Source of the DNA: Metallyticus violacea
Lineage: Eukaryota; Arthropoda; Insecta; Mantodea; Metallyticidae
Direction: 5' to 3'
NCBI GenBank assembly: GCA_030762175.1
Contig: CM060833.1
Coordinates: 162,566,001 to 162,630,000 of the forward strand
DNA: 64,000 nt
The notes under the pieces were generated by a model. The model was not told the DNA's origin. It saw nothing but the letters and a program-made list of their open reading frames with translations, and searched no databases. Below, piece by piece: positions 22,361-32,777 of the stretch. The position numbers and the translations under genes were made by a program. How positions within the stretch are numbered: the stretch's first letter is position 1; each line of letters begins with the position of its first letter.

Positions 22361-23981
22361 TGTTACATTGTTAATAGTGTTACTTTATTTTTCTTTTTCT
22401 TTTATATTATATATATATATATATATATATACCTTTATTTATTTATTATTTTTTACTGCCTTAGTGTGTAGTATATTTTCACTTCCACTAGTTTCTTCTT
22501 CTATGATGTTTTGGATTGCACTAGCACTGATTGCATGCAGCATACCAAGAAGTAAGAACACAAATACAAATACAGAAATATAAACTGGAAGTACTTTTCT
22601 GATAGATGATAATGTTAAAGATGTTGTTCACTTTAACCAAAAGCAGACTATCGATTATTGAGAATTATTTAAGTAATTGCTTTTGATTTCTTCCTCACAC
22701 CTGTACATTTACCTACTAAAATTGAAAAACTGAAGGGTGCATGAAAGAGTAAACGGTTTAAATAGTTTATAGGAGATTTTTTCTTAAATATGAGAGGCAG
22801 GAGATTTAAAAAGATGCAACTGAAGAACAAGAACACCAAGGAAATAAGGGAGATATCCAGATAAGGGAAATATCCATTAACTTGCATGTAGAATTGTAGA
22901 CCTTTAGTGGTTGACTTCAACTGAAATCTATTTTTATTTGGGAAATAATGATTTTATTTCAAAAGATTTGAAATTAATTCTGTTAGTGGACATTTGTGTT
23001 ATTATGGTACCTTGCAAACAGTTAAATATTTTTTATTGTAATACCTTTCATATGGAAGGCAAAAATATATAATGGAAAGTCACTTATTTACTACTTATAT
23101 CTTTGTATATATGTATTATTTAAACAACCTTATTGTTACAGAGCATTTTTAGCATTTGCTCTACAACCTTTGTTAAATTGCATTATAATGGACCATTTTG
23201 CACATTTTGTACACTTTTCATCTATAACTGTATGAATAACTCCAATATACATTTGTGAAATAGGGGTTCTTTGTTACTGGATATTAGAAAAATAATTATT
23301 TCAAATTGCTATCTATCGTTTGTACTGAATCCCAACATTACAACTATTGCCTTGCATTCACATACCTGTCACTCAGATCTTCTATCCTCAACAATGGAGA
23401 TTTTTTTTGTGAACACATCCACCAGCCTACCTTCACATGGGTCATCTTCAAGGCTGTCTTTGCTCAAATGAAACAATTTTTACTTCTTTACATTGGAATA
23501 TAGATAGAAAGGTTCTCTATACACACCATCAAGGTATTGTTTTAATATCACTGGGTAGAAGTTCTCCTTTATCTAAACATTTAATCACTGCCCTGTATTA
23601 AATTTTGAACATTATGCTGTATGTCTGACTTAAACTTCTCCAAGCAAATGAATACCATGGCCAGAAAAGAAATGCAGTGTTTACATTTCTGTAACATGCA
23701 AGTGTCAAATAGCATGAACATTGAAGCAATGAATAACAGTTTTCTATGTCAGGCCAGAAATATATCAACATAGGGTTGCCAGATTCTCAAAATTAATATT
23801 AAGAACACACATATTACTACTGTGTACTGGATTGAAGATTAGAGTAGGTGATTACAGATAGTGGAAGCTAATGTGTAAATGTATTGGTATTAAATAAAAA
23901 GCACCCAATAACGTTTATTACTAAAACAAAACTGGTGTTGTTTAAACTTTTAAGGTATTACACATTTACCAATTAGGCCTA

Positions 23982-24063
23982 CTATTAAAACATATCATAG
24001 CTTATGTTTTAGAAATTATTCTATTATTAAAACATATCATAGCTTATGTTTTAGAAATTATTC
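23982..24063. repeat. Tandem duplication, period 42 bp
   Basis: A block beginning CTATTAAAACATATCATAG is repeated once, directly and almost without change. A recent local duplication. Confidence 0.85.
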
Positions 24064-24194
24064 TTTCACACTATCATGAGCAGGGCAATAAATCTCTCAT
24101 AGTAGAGAAAACCTTAGAGAGGTTCAAGATGTGTAGAATCAGATGAGGAAGGTTAATAGTTATGTGATTGGAGGACTACCTGTAGCTCAGTGGT

Positions 24195-24760
24195 AGGTTC
24201 AAGGTTCAAGGTTGTTTATTCACCGATTTATGTACAGCTTGCACATTTGACTTCGTCAAAAACCTAACTACAAGATTTATATACATATATACATCACTAA
24301 CTATTACTTAGTTTCTAAATATCCATATCTAGCTATAACTTAGTTTCTAAGAATTCCTTCACAGTGTAAACATTATGCTTTTACAATAAGATTTTAACAC
24401 ATTTTTTAAATTTTATGATTCAAGTACTTTTAAATGATATAGGTATTTTAGTGTATAGAATTGCAGTGTGTCACATAAGTCTGTGAAGTTGCAAGTGAAA
24501 ATGACCAGCAGATATAGTGTGATGCACATGACAATCTTCATTGTTCCTGAAAAGTTGTTTGTTGTTATGCGCAAAAGATACAGTTTCTAACATATATATG
24601 GATGGTAAGGATAAAATATTTAATTCCTTAAAAATTGGTCTACTGGATGGTAAAGTGTTGGCATGGAAGGCTGAATATTTATGGTTCATACTGCAGTCAT
24701 GACCCTAAATTTTCAAGTGTGATTCTTCTTTTCAACCTCATTGTTCGTAATGAATTGAAA
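24195..24760 (-). mobile_element. LINE 3' end (CR1/Jockey-type), minus strand
   Basis: A minus-strand frame (24689-24471) reads ELNILSLPSIYMLETVSFAH and further on HLQLHRLM. This matches the region after the reverse transcriptase in CR1/Jockey-type LINEs (KILTLPSLYILE ... LHIPRHRL). Further downstream a frame reads NVYTVKEFLET, like their C-terminal end. The tail ends in repeated TTGAACC words near 24200. It is a 5'-truncated, decayed copy in ACBP intron 2. Confidence 0.65.
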
Positions 24761-26186
24761 CTAATCATATTTACTGCTCTTTCTAGCCATACTTAACAAA
24801 GCATTATTATAAACAATGCTATCATTAAACACTCTGGATGTTTTGTTGTAATTGATAAGTCGACAACTAATCTTTGTTTGAAAATTGAATGTGTTTGAAT
24901 GTTGTCAGAGAAATTAGTAAGGACTTTCTCAGTATTTTCTATTAGACTATTATTAAAATGTTAAAAAAGATGATTCTCTCAGACACATAACAATATGAAA
25001 TAACCCCAAACAATCCTACTCTACTGAAACTTTATGGGCTACATAAATTCTTTTACTAAATAACAATATGAGATCAATTGTAAACAATTTCGATTCCACT
25101 ACATACCAATTAGCAAAATTGCTTAATTGTAAATTCAACTCTTTTCAAAACTTTCAAAGTTGAAGTATTAATTTTTTAATTTTAAAAAATTGAGAGAAGT
25201 TAATGAATTTTGAAATTCCACATTTGAACAAATTCAGTAATTTCCTATTGTAGTCAAAAGATGACAAAAAGAAGTGATTCAGATCTGGACCCAACTACAT
25301 TAGACAGTCCTAAACTATACCAAGAGGCCAGTGAGGAAACATTCCTGAAATATGTGCTAATTTTAAAAAATTGTGACATTTCTATCAGCATTCAAACCCA
25401 TTAAACTTTGAAAATATCATACCTTCACTGGTAATAGCTTCTAAATACCCATATAGATAAACTAATTTTTTATTGAGTTCACTGTACTTTTCTTTTTTGC
25501 ATCCCTCCATTTGAACTTCATTGCAGAAAATATGCTTTCAATGAAAGCATTGGATGGATACACAGTCAATATAATTTTATCAATGTCAAAACATGTATAA
25601 TTTTATCATAGTAGTAAAGTTCCTGAATCAAAACTATTTTTGAGTACATATCATCAACACATAAGTTGTATTGCTATCATGTTTTTGGTAAGATGTATGG
25701 TGTAGATGATAATGCTTGATGCATGTTGTTTGTCATGCATCATGGGAAACCCAATCATTAAAATAATGAAGCAAATTAAGATAGTCAGCCTGTTAACAAA
25801 CACAAACTTCTTACTCATTAATAACCTTTTCTGAGTCGAAATATTTAGACACACTCTTTTTGCTTCACTTAATGGAAATTTACTCAGGATATGTTTTGTG
25901 TACCCTCATCCACATCCTCAGCTGTTAAACAACTGTTGGATCATTTGCAGAAGTGGATTGTTATGTGTCTGGATTGACTCCAGTGATTTTGTGATAAACT
26001 TTAATAAAGAGCTGTCAGCTTCAATCCTAACTTTGTAGTATTTGATTTAACTTTAGTTAGCTCTAGAATTTTTCCTACACTCTAAGGAATTGCATCTTCT
26101 AAATGACTGCATCCTAATAGAGATGTTATTTGTCTTTTCAGAAATTCATACTGTAGTAAGATATGTTTTGTAAGTTTTTTTTTAAT

Positions 26187-26453
26187 AGTGTTTAATGCCT
26201 GTTTTTACTGCTGCGGCATCACAAGGTGATGGACACTGATGATACGAATGATGAAGTGCTAAATGAGAAAGGACTTTTTTTAAAAAGTAAGAAAGCATTC
26301 CAGATCTAAGGTTAGGATACCCTTCTTAATATTTGCCTTTTATGAGGACTGAGGAAAACCTGGAAAAAACCTGAGTCAGAGGGGATGGCCCTGGTGGAAA
26401 TCGACCCCACCCCTCCCACTCATGAGTTCATGCCTTAATGACCTCAGGCACTC
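26187..26453 (-). mobile_element. SINE-A copy 9, CpG-eroded
   Basis: A minus-strand copy with most consensus CG sites changed to TG/CA (for example GTGTTTAATGCC for GTGTTTAACGCC). It abuts a SINE-B copy. Confidence 0.85.
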
Positions 26454-26699
26454 ATAGACCCAAGATCTCAAGTTCAATCCCAGCCAGGGTCAATGACTTT
26501 TTTTCAGGTGTAAAACTCCTAAGTAAGACATCCTTCAGAAGGGAAGTAAAGCTATGTGTCCCATGTCATACATTTATGGTATGTAAAAGAACATCCAAAC
26601 CTGAAAGAAGAGGCCTCTGAGCAAAATATATTGGCCATTTCAAGCCCTGAATTGAATGGGATGTTGATGATGTTAAAGACTGTACATAAATAAACCAAC
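26454..26699 (+). mobile_element. SINE-B copy 7, head truncated, CpG-eroded
   Basis: Starts within the head at ACCCAAGATCTCAAGTTCAA. The body has CpG changed throughout (TTTTCAGGTGTAAAACTCC for TTTTCGGGCGTAAAAATCC). The tail ends CATAAATAAACC. Confidence 0.85.
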
Positions 26700-26989
26700 T
26701 GTTTCCACAAGATTGAACTGGACGGACTCTTTTATGGAGACTAGCAAGGTTAAACCTGCCCTAATGTATATCTTTATACATTAAAATTCATTGTTGTCAG
26801 CAATGTGAGTTACAATTCAATACTCATTATTGTCTAACAATGTATAGACTGGTTATATGAATGCCTCTTGTGTCACAAAAGACATGATCATAAAGTCAGA
26901 ACTGTTTCTAATTCATTGAAGCAAGCATTTGATTATAGTTGTCTCATTCAGTGCATTAAACAGCTGAAAAGAAGATTTAATGCATTTTA

Positions 26990-27546
26990 ATTGTTATGAT
27001 GTATAGTAAATTGTTTGGTTCTAATGTCTCATGTATACAAATCTTATTTCATCATTGGTGGATTTTAGTACATTGGATATTCGTGCACAATGGCTACAAG
27101 CATTTATTTGTTGGTGGAGAGCCGAATCCGATATTGAAATTGTTGGACAAAATATTTTGGAAAAATCATTTTTTTTTTATTTTGAAGTGATTTGGAACTC
27201 TGGCATTATACATCTTAAATAACTTATTAATATTGAGTTCTAAGGATAGGTACAACCTCTTACATTTTTGGTGTGAGTAATGATTTTCTTGTGCCTCCAA
27301 ATTTGATAGGAACCTAACTATAGACTTTTTCTTTTCATCAAAAACCTTACTCTTGCGATCATCTCTTCTTCGCTCAGCAATGGGAGTCCCTGCTTTTACT
27401 GTGGCCGCTATAGTGTTCAGTGGTTGCTGTTCGACACCGTAGACAGCACAGAAAGATTTTGCACATATTGAGACTTCTTTACCATGAATTCTTATCTGAA
27501 ATTGAGGGATATGATGATGATAAAAAGTTATCCAGGGGCTCTTCAA
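26990..27546 (-). pseudogene. Transposon-derived ORF of unnamed family, decayed
   Basis: A 126-codon minus-strand frame (27546-27166) holds IRIHGKEVSICAKSFCAVYG and then SNLEAQENHYSHQKCKRLYL. This arrangement, a Cys-bearing N-terminal part then a HYS...K...YL...LNI block, recurs in transposon-derived proteins of many invertebrates that I know only as uncharacterised. Further down on the same strand (about 27150-27060) another frame reads NNFNIGFGSPPTNKC, the next conserved block of that group, normally FGSPxxDxC. The frame breaks show it is a relic. I cannot name the superfamily with confidence. Confidence 0.5.
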
Positions 27547-27614
27547 AGGAAAAAAAAAAAACTAATCATAAGAGTTTCTTTGTATATTCCTTGTCTGTCT
27601 GTTTAGGAACAAAG

Positions 27615-27615
<1 letters not shown>

Positions 27616-27655
<40 letters not shown>
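27616..27655. repeat. (TTA)n microsatellite
   Basis: About 13 units. Confidence 0.95.
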
Positions 27656-28091
27656 ATGGGCTATATTAACATTTTAAATTAATGTTATTCAAGTACCATG
27701 CAATAATGGAAAAAATAAGCCTAAATCACCACACATAAAAATGTACTTGTATACTTATTAATTAACACAATAAAATTTTGTGTTCTTTCATTATCAGTAT
27801 CTTGCTGCAAGCATCATCTTTTAGGTGTTGAAACAGTTATTAATGTAGAAAAAAATTGTTGTTTTCCTTTGTTCGGATGTGCATAGAGCATAGTCCCTTC
27901 TTTTTGCATGAACTAGGTCATAAGCTGGGATACTGCTGCACTTGAAAATTCCAATCATGTGTTGACAGGGTGTCCCAAAATCCATTAAATTTAGATCCTT
28001 GAGTGATATCTAGAAACAAAAAAAGTTAATGCTAAAAAATGAAACATTCAAAACATACTAACTACAGTATCTGTCAACAGTGTACATTACT

Positions 28092-28150
<59 letters not shown>
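28092..28150. repeat. (TAA)n microsatellite
   Basis: About 19 units. Confidence 0.95.
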
Positions 28151-28899
28151 TACTTGGCATGGTATTTTAAATACATAATAAATTAAGTAAAATAATAACT
28201 ATAAAAGTTACCTGGCCTCATAACCTTCATTGCATTGTTTAATGGATTCCTCTACCTGGATTCTTTAGATTTTTGTCCAACAAGGCAGCCACCTTCTATC
28301 CTCTTAAGCACAAGTCTTAAACACCAGTAGCTTTTCTCATATTAAACGTTGGTACTGACCACATTTGTGTATTTATTTATGGGCATTAGCATGAATATTC
28401 ATTAATGCTCATTGTGATCTATGAATTCCTGTAAGTTATATTAAGGATTTTGAATCATATTTGGCTAAGGACTTTTTAAACTACTTGGAAGTACCGCATT
28501 CTGTAATGTTGGCCAGTATGTTATATAGTTATCAATATCAAGGTAATTTTTCATAAAGCTTTAATTGGTGTCTTTCAACTACAAAGTTGTCTTTATTTCT
28601 TGTGTTATGCTGGTGGTTGTCAGAATTTTTAGTTAGTTTTTCATGAATCATCATAAAAAGAGCACAATTCTTAGACAAATAAGCATTCAAAAGTCAAAAT
28701 TTTAGTTCTCTGATAGCCTTTCTGCAGGCTTCCTTAAGTTTGAGATTTGCTATGTTCTTATTGCACGTTTTTGGGAATAAAAACTTTGTTGAAGTTGGTT
28801 AAAGAACTAATTCAAATACCATGTGTAAAATGTGATTGATTGATGGAGAAGTAAATTAATTTACCAGTGCTTATAGGTACTAAGGGCATAGAGGGCACA

Positions 28900-29900
28900 A
28901 GAATTCTTGTTAGTGTTCAATGTACTGAGTCCAGGTGAGTTTGCAATCCATAATCACTCCTAATAATTTTATTGCATTTGAATGTCTGATATTATTGTTC
29001 TTTACGGATATCTGGAGTTCAAAATATCTTACATTTTTATAGCCAAAAGTAATAAATTCAAATTTATTAAGATTTACATTAATTTTTATAGCCAAAAGTA
29101 ATAAATTCAAATTTATTAAGATTTACATTAGATTTAAATTTGAAAAATAAATTACAACTTAATTTGCAATTTGGTATATGACTAATTTTAAGAGTTTGTA
29201 GAGTGTGATTACTTACGGCAGGTGGTTGTCATCTGCATATAAAATTAGTTTCGCACTAGGTGACTTGATTTTTTAGTGTTGTATGAATAAAGAATGAACA
29301 GTAATTGCCAAACATACACCCTTGAGGAACACCAGTTTTAATTCTTTTAGGGTGGTGTAACTTTATTCGTATCTATGGATACAAATTGTTTCCTATTCAC
29401 TATGCAAAGTTTTATTAGGACATAATTTAGTCTTCTGAAACCAACTTGAAATACCTCTTGCATTGACAAATGAATTACATCACAATTGAAAGCTTTAGTT
29501 AAGTCTAAAATTACCCAGCAGAGTAATTGCCTCCTTCAATTTCTTTAGTAATCTTTTGCTTAAATTTGGATAGTGTTGTTACTGTGAACTGTTTTTTCTA
29601 AATTTGTGTTTATTATTTTTATTTAAAACTGCATTATTTTATTATATATTAAAATTTCATTGCAATTATTTATAATAGACACAAGAGGGAGAGGTAATTC
29701 TTTGCTACAAGCTTTGAACACTGTTATTGGTACATTATCAACTCCAGGTAATGCTTTCAGTTTGAGTGATGCTATAAAGTTTATAATTTCCAGAAAGGGT
29801 AATAGTGAACCCCATTTCCTCATCTCTCATCCTCCATCTCCATTTTATCTAACAGTTTCAGATCATACTGTAACTATTGGAATAAAACAGGAGAACTAAT
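28900..29900 (-). mobile_element. LINE reverse-transcriptase fragment (CR1/Jockey-type), minus strand
   Basis: On the minus strand, 29823-29623 reads SLKLKALPGVDNVPITVFKA and ELPLPLVSIINN, matching the early RT motif SLKNKKSPGIDGIPTSVLKA...LALPL. About 29340-29310 reads TGVPQGCMFG (the GVPQGS motif). Bases 29228-29239 encode YADD, the catalytic box, still intact. A frame at 29110-28910 ends SNAIKLLGVIMDCKLTWTQYIEH, matching the KFLGVxxDxKLxWxxHI block. Many stops intervene, so it is dead. All four blocks are in the expected order. Confidence 0.8.
29041..29131. repeat. Tandem duplication, period 49 bp, inside the LINE fragment
   Basis: The block beginning AGCCAAAAGTAATAAATTCA occurs at 29041 and again at 29090, virtually unchanged. 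Confidence 0.85.
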
Positions 29901-30748
29901 GGAGGAAGAAACTTTGTATCTGTTGGAAAAATTGATTTCTACATACAACACTGTATATAATATAAAAAATGATACTGAATAATAAAATACATTTTCATTA
30001 TGGGAGTATAAAGATTATAACAATTTTAGTACTATACATAACACACTGCCCCTCCTGTTTCTCAAACATTTGTGACTTCAAGCATATTTTCTTTGCCAAT
30101 TTAGGTTTATATTTGTTCGTATAATGAAAACCACAGTTAAATTTTTAGAAGCTAAAAGAGTCGTAGACCTAAGCACTTACATAACAATGACTGCACTGTT
30201 CCTCTGCTTAACAGTTGAGCCACAGCTCTTACAAAGAAATCTTTTTCTTAAAAATTGATGGAGAGGTCAAGCAAAAAAGTTATTTAGTCAGCTCTGTTGC
30301 TGGAAAATTCTTAACAATTTTAGTTACTTTTGTACAGAAAAAATAATGATATAAATGAAAGAATCCTTTTTATACTAAAAACCTGTAATATTTTTGTCCT
30401 TTATTTAGAAGTAACATGTTATCTTTATTAATTTATATGAATATTTACACATTCAAATGAGGACTATTTACATTTTTTTATTTTAATCTATATTAGTTAA
30501 GTTTAAATGGAATTAAAATTTTTATTTCACTCTATTTCAGAATTTTATTTGAATTAATTAATAGTTTAAAATCTTACTTTCTTTTGGCTAGTTTCCAGTT
30601 CTGCAGTGAAATTTAAGGTATAATTTTGAAATGTAAACATTTTCTCTCACTTAGTAATGAGCATTTTATTAAATTTAATTATCAGTTTAAAATGTTTGTT
30701 ATTTTTGTGCAATTTGTACTCACATTATTTTCTTTATTCACATTGCAG

Positions 30749-30888
30749 CACGACCAGGTTTACTGGATTTCAAAGGAAAAGCAAAGTGGGATGCTTGGAA
30801 TGAGAAGAAAGGAATGGGCCAGGATGCAGCAAAAGAAGCATACATAACTAAAGTACAGCTGCTGATAGATACTTATGGCATGATTTAA
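30749..30888 (+). CDS. ACBP last coding exon (residues 44-89 and stop)
   Basis: The exon starts after the acceptor ATTGCAG and ends with TAA at 30886-30888. It encodes [20 protein letters not shown] followed by helix 4 with AYITKV, ending TYGMI. Lys56 and Tyr75 match Lys54 and Tyr73 of bovine ACBP, so all the main acyl-CoA contacts I can check are intact. The full protein is 89 residues, against about 86-90 for the family, with no signal peptide or membrane segment, so it should be cytosolic. There is no frameshift and no sign of pseudogenisation; the presence of introns rules out a retrocopy. Expression is expected to be broad, as for other ACBPs, but no regulatory site is evident here. Confidence 0.96.
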
Positions 30889-31305
30889 GAAAAGATTGTC
30901 AAAAAGAGAAAGTGGCTGCAATACAAACATTGGTGATTATGGATCAGAACTTAGTTTTAAAGTTTGTGCAAGGCTGCAGATTTTTTTTTGTGGGCCAGAT
31001 TTACATTTTTTATGCATTTTTAAATTAATAGCTGAATAGCGTAAAAGATATTCTCTGCCTTATTAATGTACAAATATGGAAATTGTCATTACACTATTGT
31101 TAATCATGTCTTCAATTTATTTTTCATGTATAAATATTAAATATGTCAGCAGATAGAGCAGAAAATATGTTTGTAACTGAAAAAAGACAAAAAATATAGC
31201 TGTAGTCCATTGAAAGAGAAATTTAGTTAACCTAGAGATAAACTTTTTTGGCCATAACAATCTTTTTTTATATTGTTAATAAAGATATTTTCAATCATAT
31301 CATGC
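30889..31305 (+). other. ACBP 3' untranslated region
   Basis: AT-rich sequence follows the stop codon. The first good AATAAA hexamer is at 31278-31283, so cleavage is expected 10-30 bases later. The end given is an estimate. Alternative longer transcripts are not excluded. Confidence 0.65.
31278..31283 (+). terminator. Poly(A) signal AATAAA of ACBP
   Basis: A canonical hexamer about 390 bases after the stop codon, in the sense orientation, followed by T-rich sequence. It is the best 3' processing signal for this gene. Confidence 0.65.
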
Positions 31306-32189
31306 TCTCTCAGTATATTAATTTATGGAAACTGAGGCTTTTCTGAAGTGATAATTTACTATTTAGATTTCACCCCATAGAGCTTTTAGTACCTTCCCTA
31401 ATCATTTTGTTGTTATGTGTTACATCCGGCTGCAGAATAAATCTATTATTAATGTAATATGAAAAATGCAGCAATTAGTTGCTGATTTTTTATAAGGGTC
31501 AATCCACATGCCATGACAACTATTTTGTTTGTATCTTCTAAACATGTGATAACAGAGCATTTTAGTATAAACATTTGAACTACATACTTCAAAATTCACC
31601 ATCATTGAGGACAGTAACAATAATAATAAAAATCTGAAATACTCCAACTCAGCATCTTGTTTCCTACATGGGACATGTATTTCAAACTCTTACACTTTAT
31701 TTCTAAACTACAAATTATTACATTCTTATGTTATTATTTTCCAGATGATACTTATACATAGGTTACAATTGGAAATTTTATAAAATAATAAAAATAACAA
31801 ATTTGATAAATAAAAATTACATTCCTTTCAACTACTTACTAATTGCTGGAAACCAGCAATATTCAAATAATTGGAAACCAGCTACTATTTCTACTACTTC
31901 CACTTAATCTTTAACTCTAAACTATTAAACCACTATCAGGTATCTGGTACAAACTGTACTGGTGACCAGTACATTTACTTTACTGCTTATATGTATCTAT
32001 TCCTGTTTATATTTGTATAAAACTATATATTATATATCTTTGCTCTTATATGTTTCTTTATTTTCCATATTATATCATATCTTTCTTATTTATATCATCA
32101 TAAATATATTTGTGTAAATTTCACATTCACCATTGAGGACAGGAAGGAAATGAATAAAACAACTAATTAAAAGTTATGTTTAATCACAA
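31306..32189. other. AT-rich, CpG-poor, no gene recognised
   Basis: Just downstream of the ACBP poly(A) signal. No coding frame or repeat recognised. Confidence 0.5.
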
Positions 32190-32729
32190 GTCCACAAAAT
32201 AAGTAAGGGGAGGTAAAATTACCTATGTCACTATTATTCTTCAAAGTAATCCAATAGATTGTGCATGGTTCTTTGCCAGGTAAAGTGCTGAATACCTACA
32301 GCTATATGTGCTTCATTAATATGGGTCATTTATTGCTAAAATGCCTTTAAGACGCCTTGTTTGCTTGCAAAGTGTTTCCTATCCATTTGCTTCTTCAGTT
32401 TTGAGATCACAAAAAAGTTGCATGAACTTAGGTTAGATGAAGATGGAGGATGTTGTAAGATCTACAATCCTGATCAGTGTAAGAGGTTCTTGACAGGAGA
32501 TGCTATACAAGGTCTAGCATTATTATAGCTGAAAAATAGTATTGTCCAGCAGTTGCAAGATGGAATGTTAAAAAAATAAGCTGATAATACATAAAAATAT
32601 CACTCACTGTGATGAGTTCTGGTTTTTCTCATCCATTATAACTACATTTCTCTGCTGGAAGAATAACTGCATCAGCATTCGCTGAATGTCTCCCATTAAA
32701 AAGAGATTTCTCTAGGAACCTCTGAACTG

Positions 32730-32730
<1 letters not shown>
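32190..32730 (-). pseudogene. Mariner transposase C-terminal relic
   Basis: Minus-strand translation gives LQHPPSSSNLSSCNFFVISK, then LKKQMDRKHFASKQGVLKAF and further QHFTWQRTMHNLLDYFEE. This parallels the mariner end HPPYSPDLAPCDFFLFPKLK...G.HFASDEEV...W.KC...GDYVE. The last catalytic Asp (SPDLAP) has become Asn, and stop codons occur. Upstream parts are hardly recognisable. Confidence 0.65.

Positions 32731-32773
<43 letters not shown>
32731..32773. repeat. (TA)n microsatellite
   Basis: About 21 units. Confidence 0.95.

Positions 32774-32777
<4 letters not shown>

Larger units (their letters stand above)
18634..30748 (+). other. ACBP intron 2 (12.1 kb, CpG-poor)
   Basis: Bounded by GTACGT and ATTGCAG. 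It is very AT-rich and CpG-poor (about 55 CpG by hand count). Contents: eroded SINEs at 20486-20740 and 26187-26699, minus-strand LINE pieces at 24195-24760 and 28900-29900, a minus-strand transposase relic at 26990-27546, a 66-bp inverted repeat at 22206-22360, and trinucleotide microsatellites. No alternative ACBP exon was recognised. Confidence 0.85.

Noticed and set aside
24178..24205. tRNA-like words (CTGTAGCTCAGTGGTAGG) near 24.18 kb
   Set aside because: An A-box-like stretch only; no acceptor pairing, anticodon arm or proper B box follows before the LINE tail.
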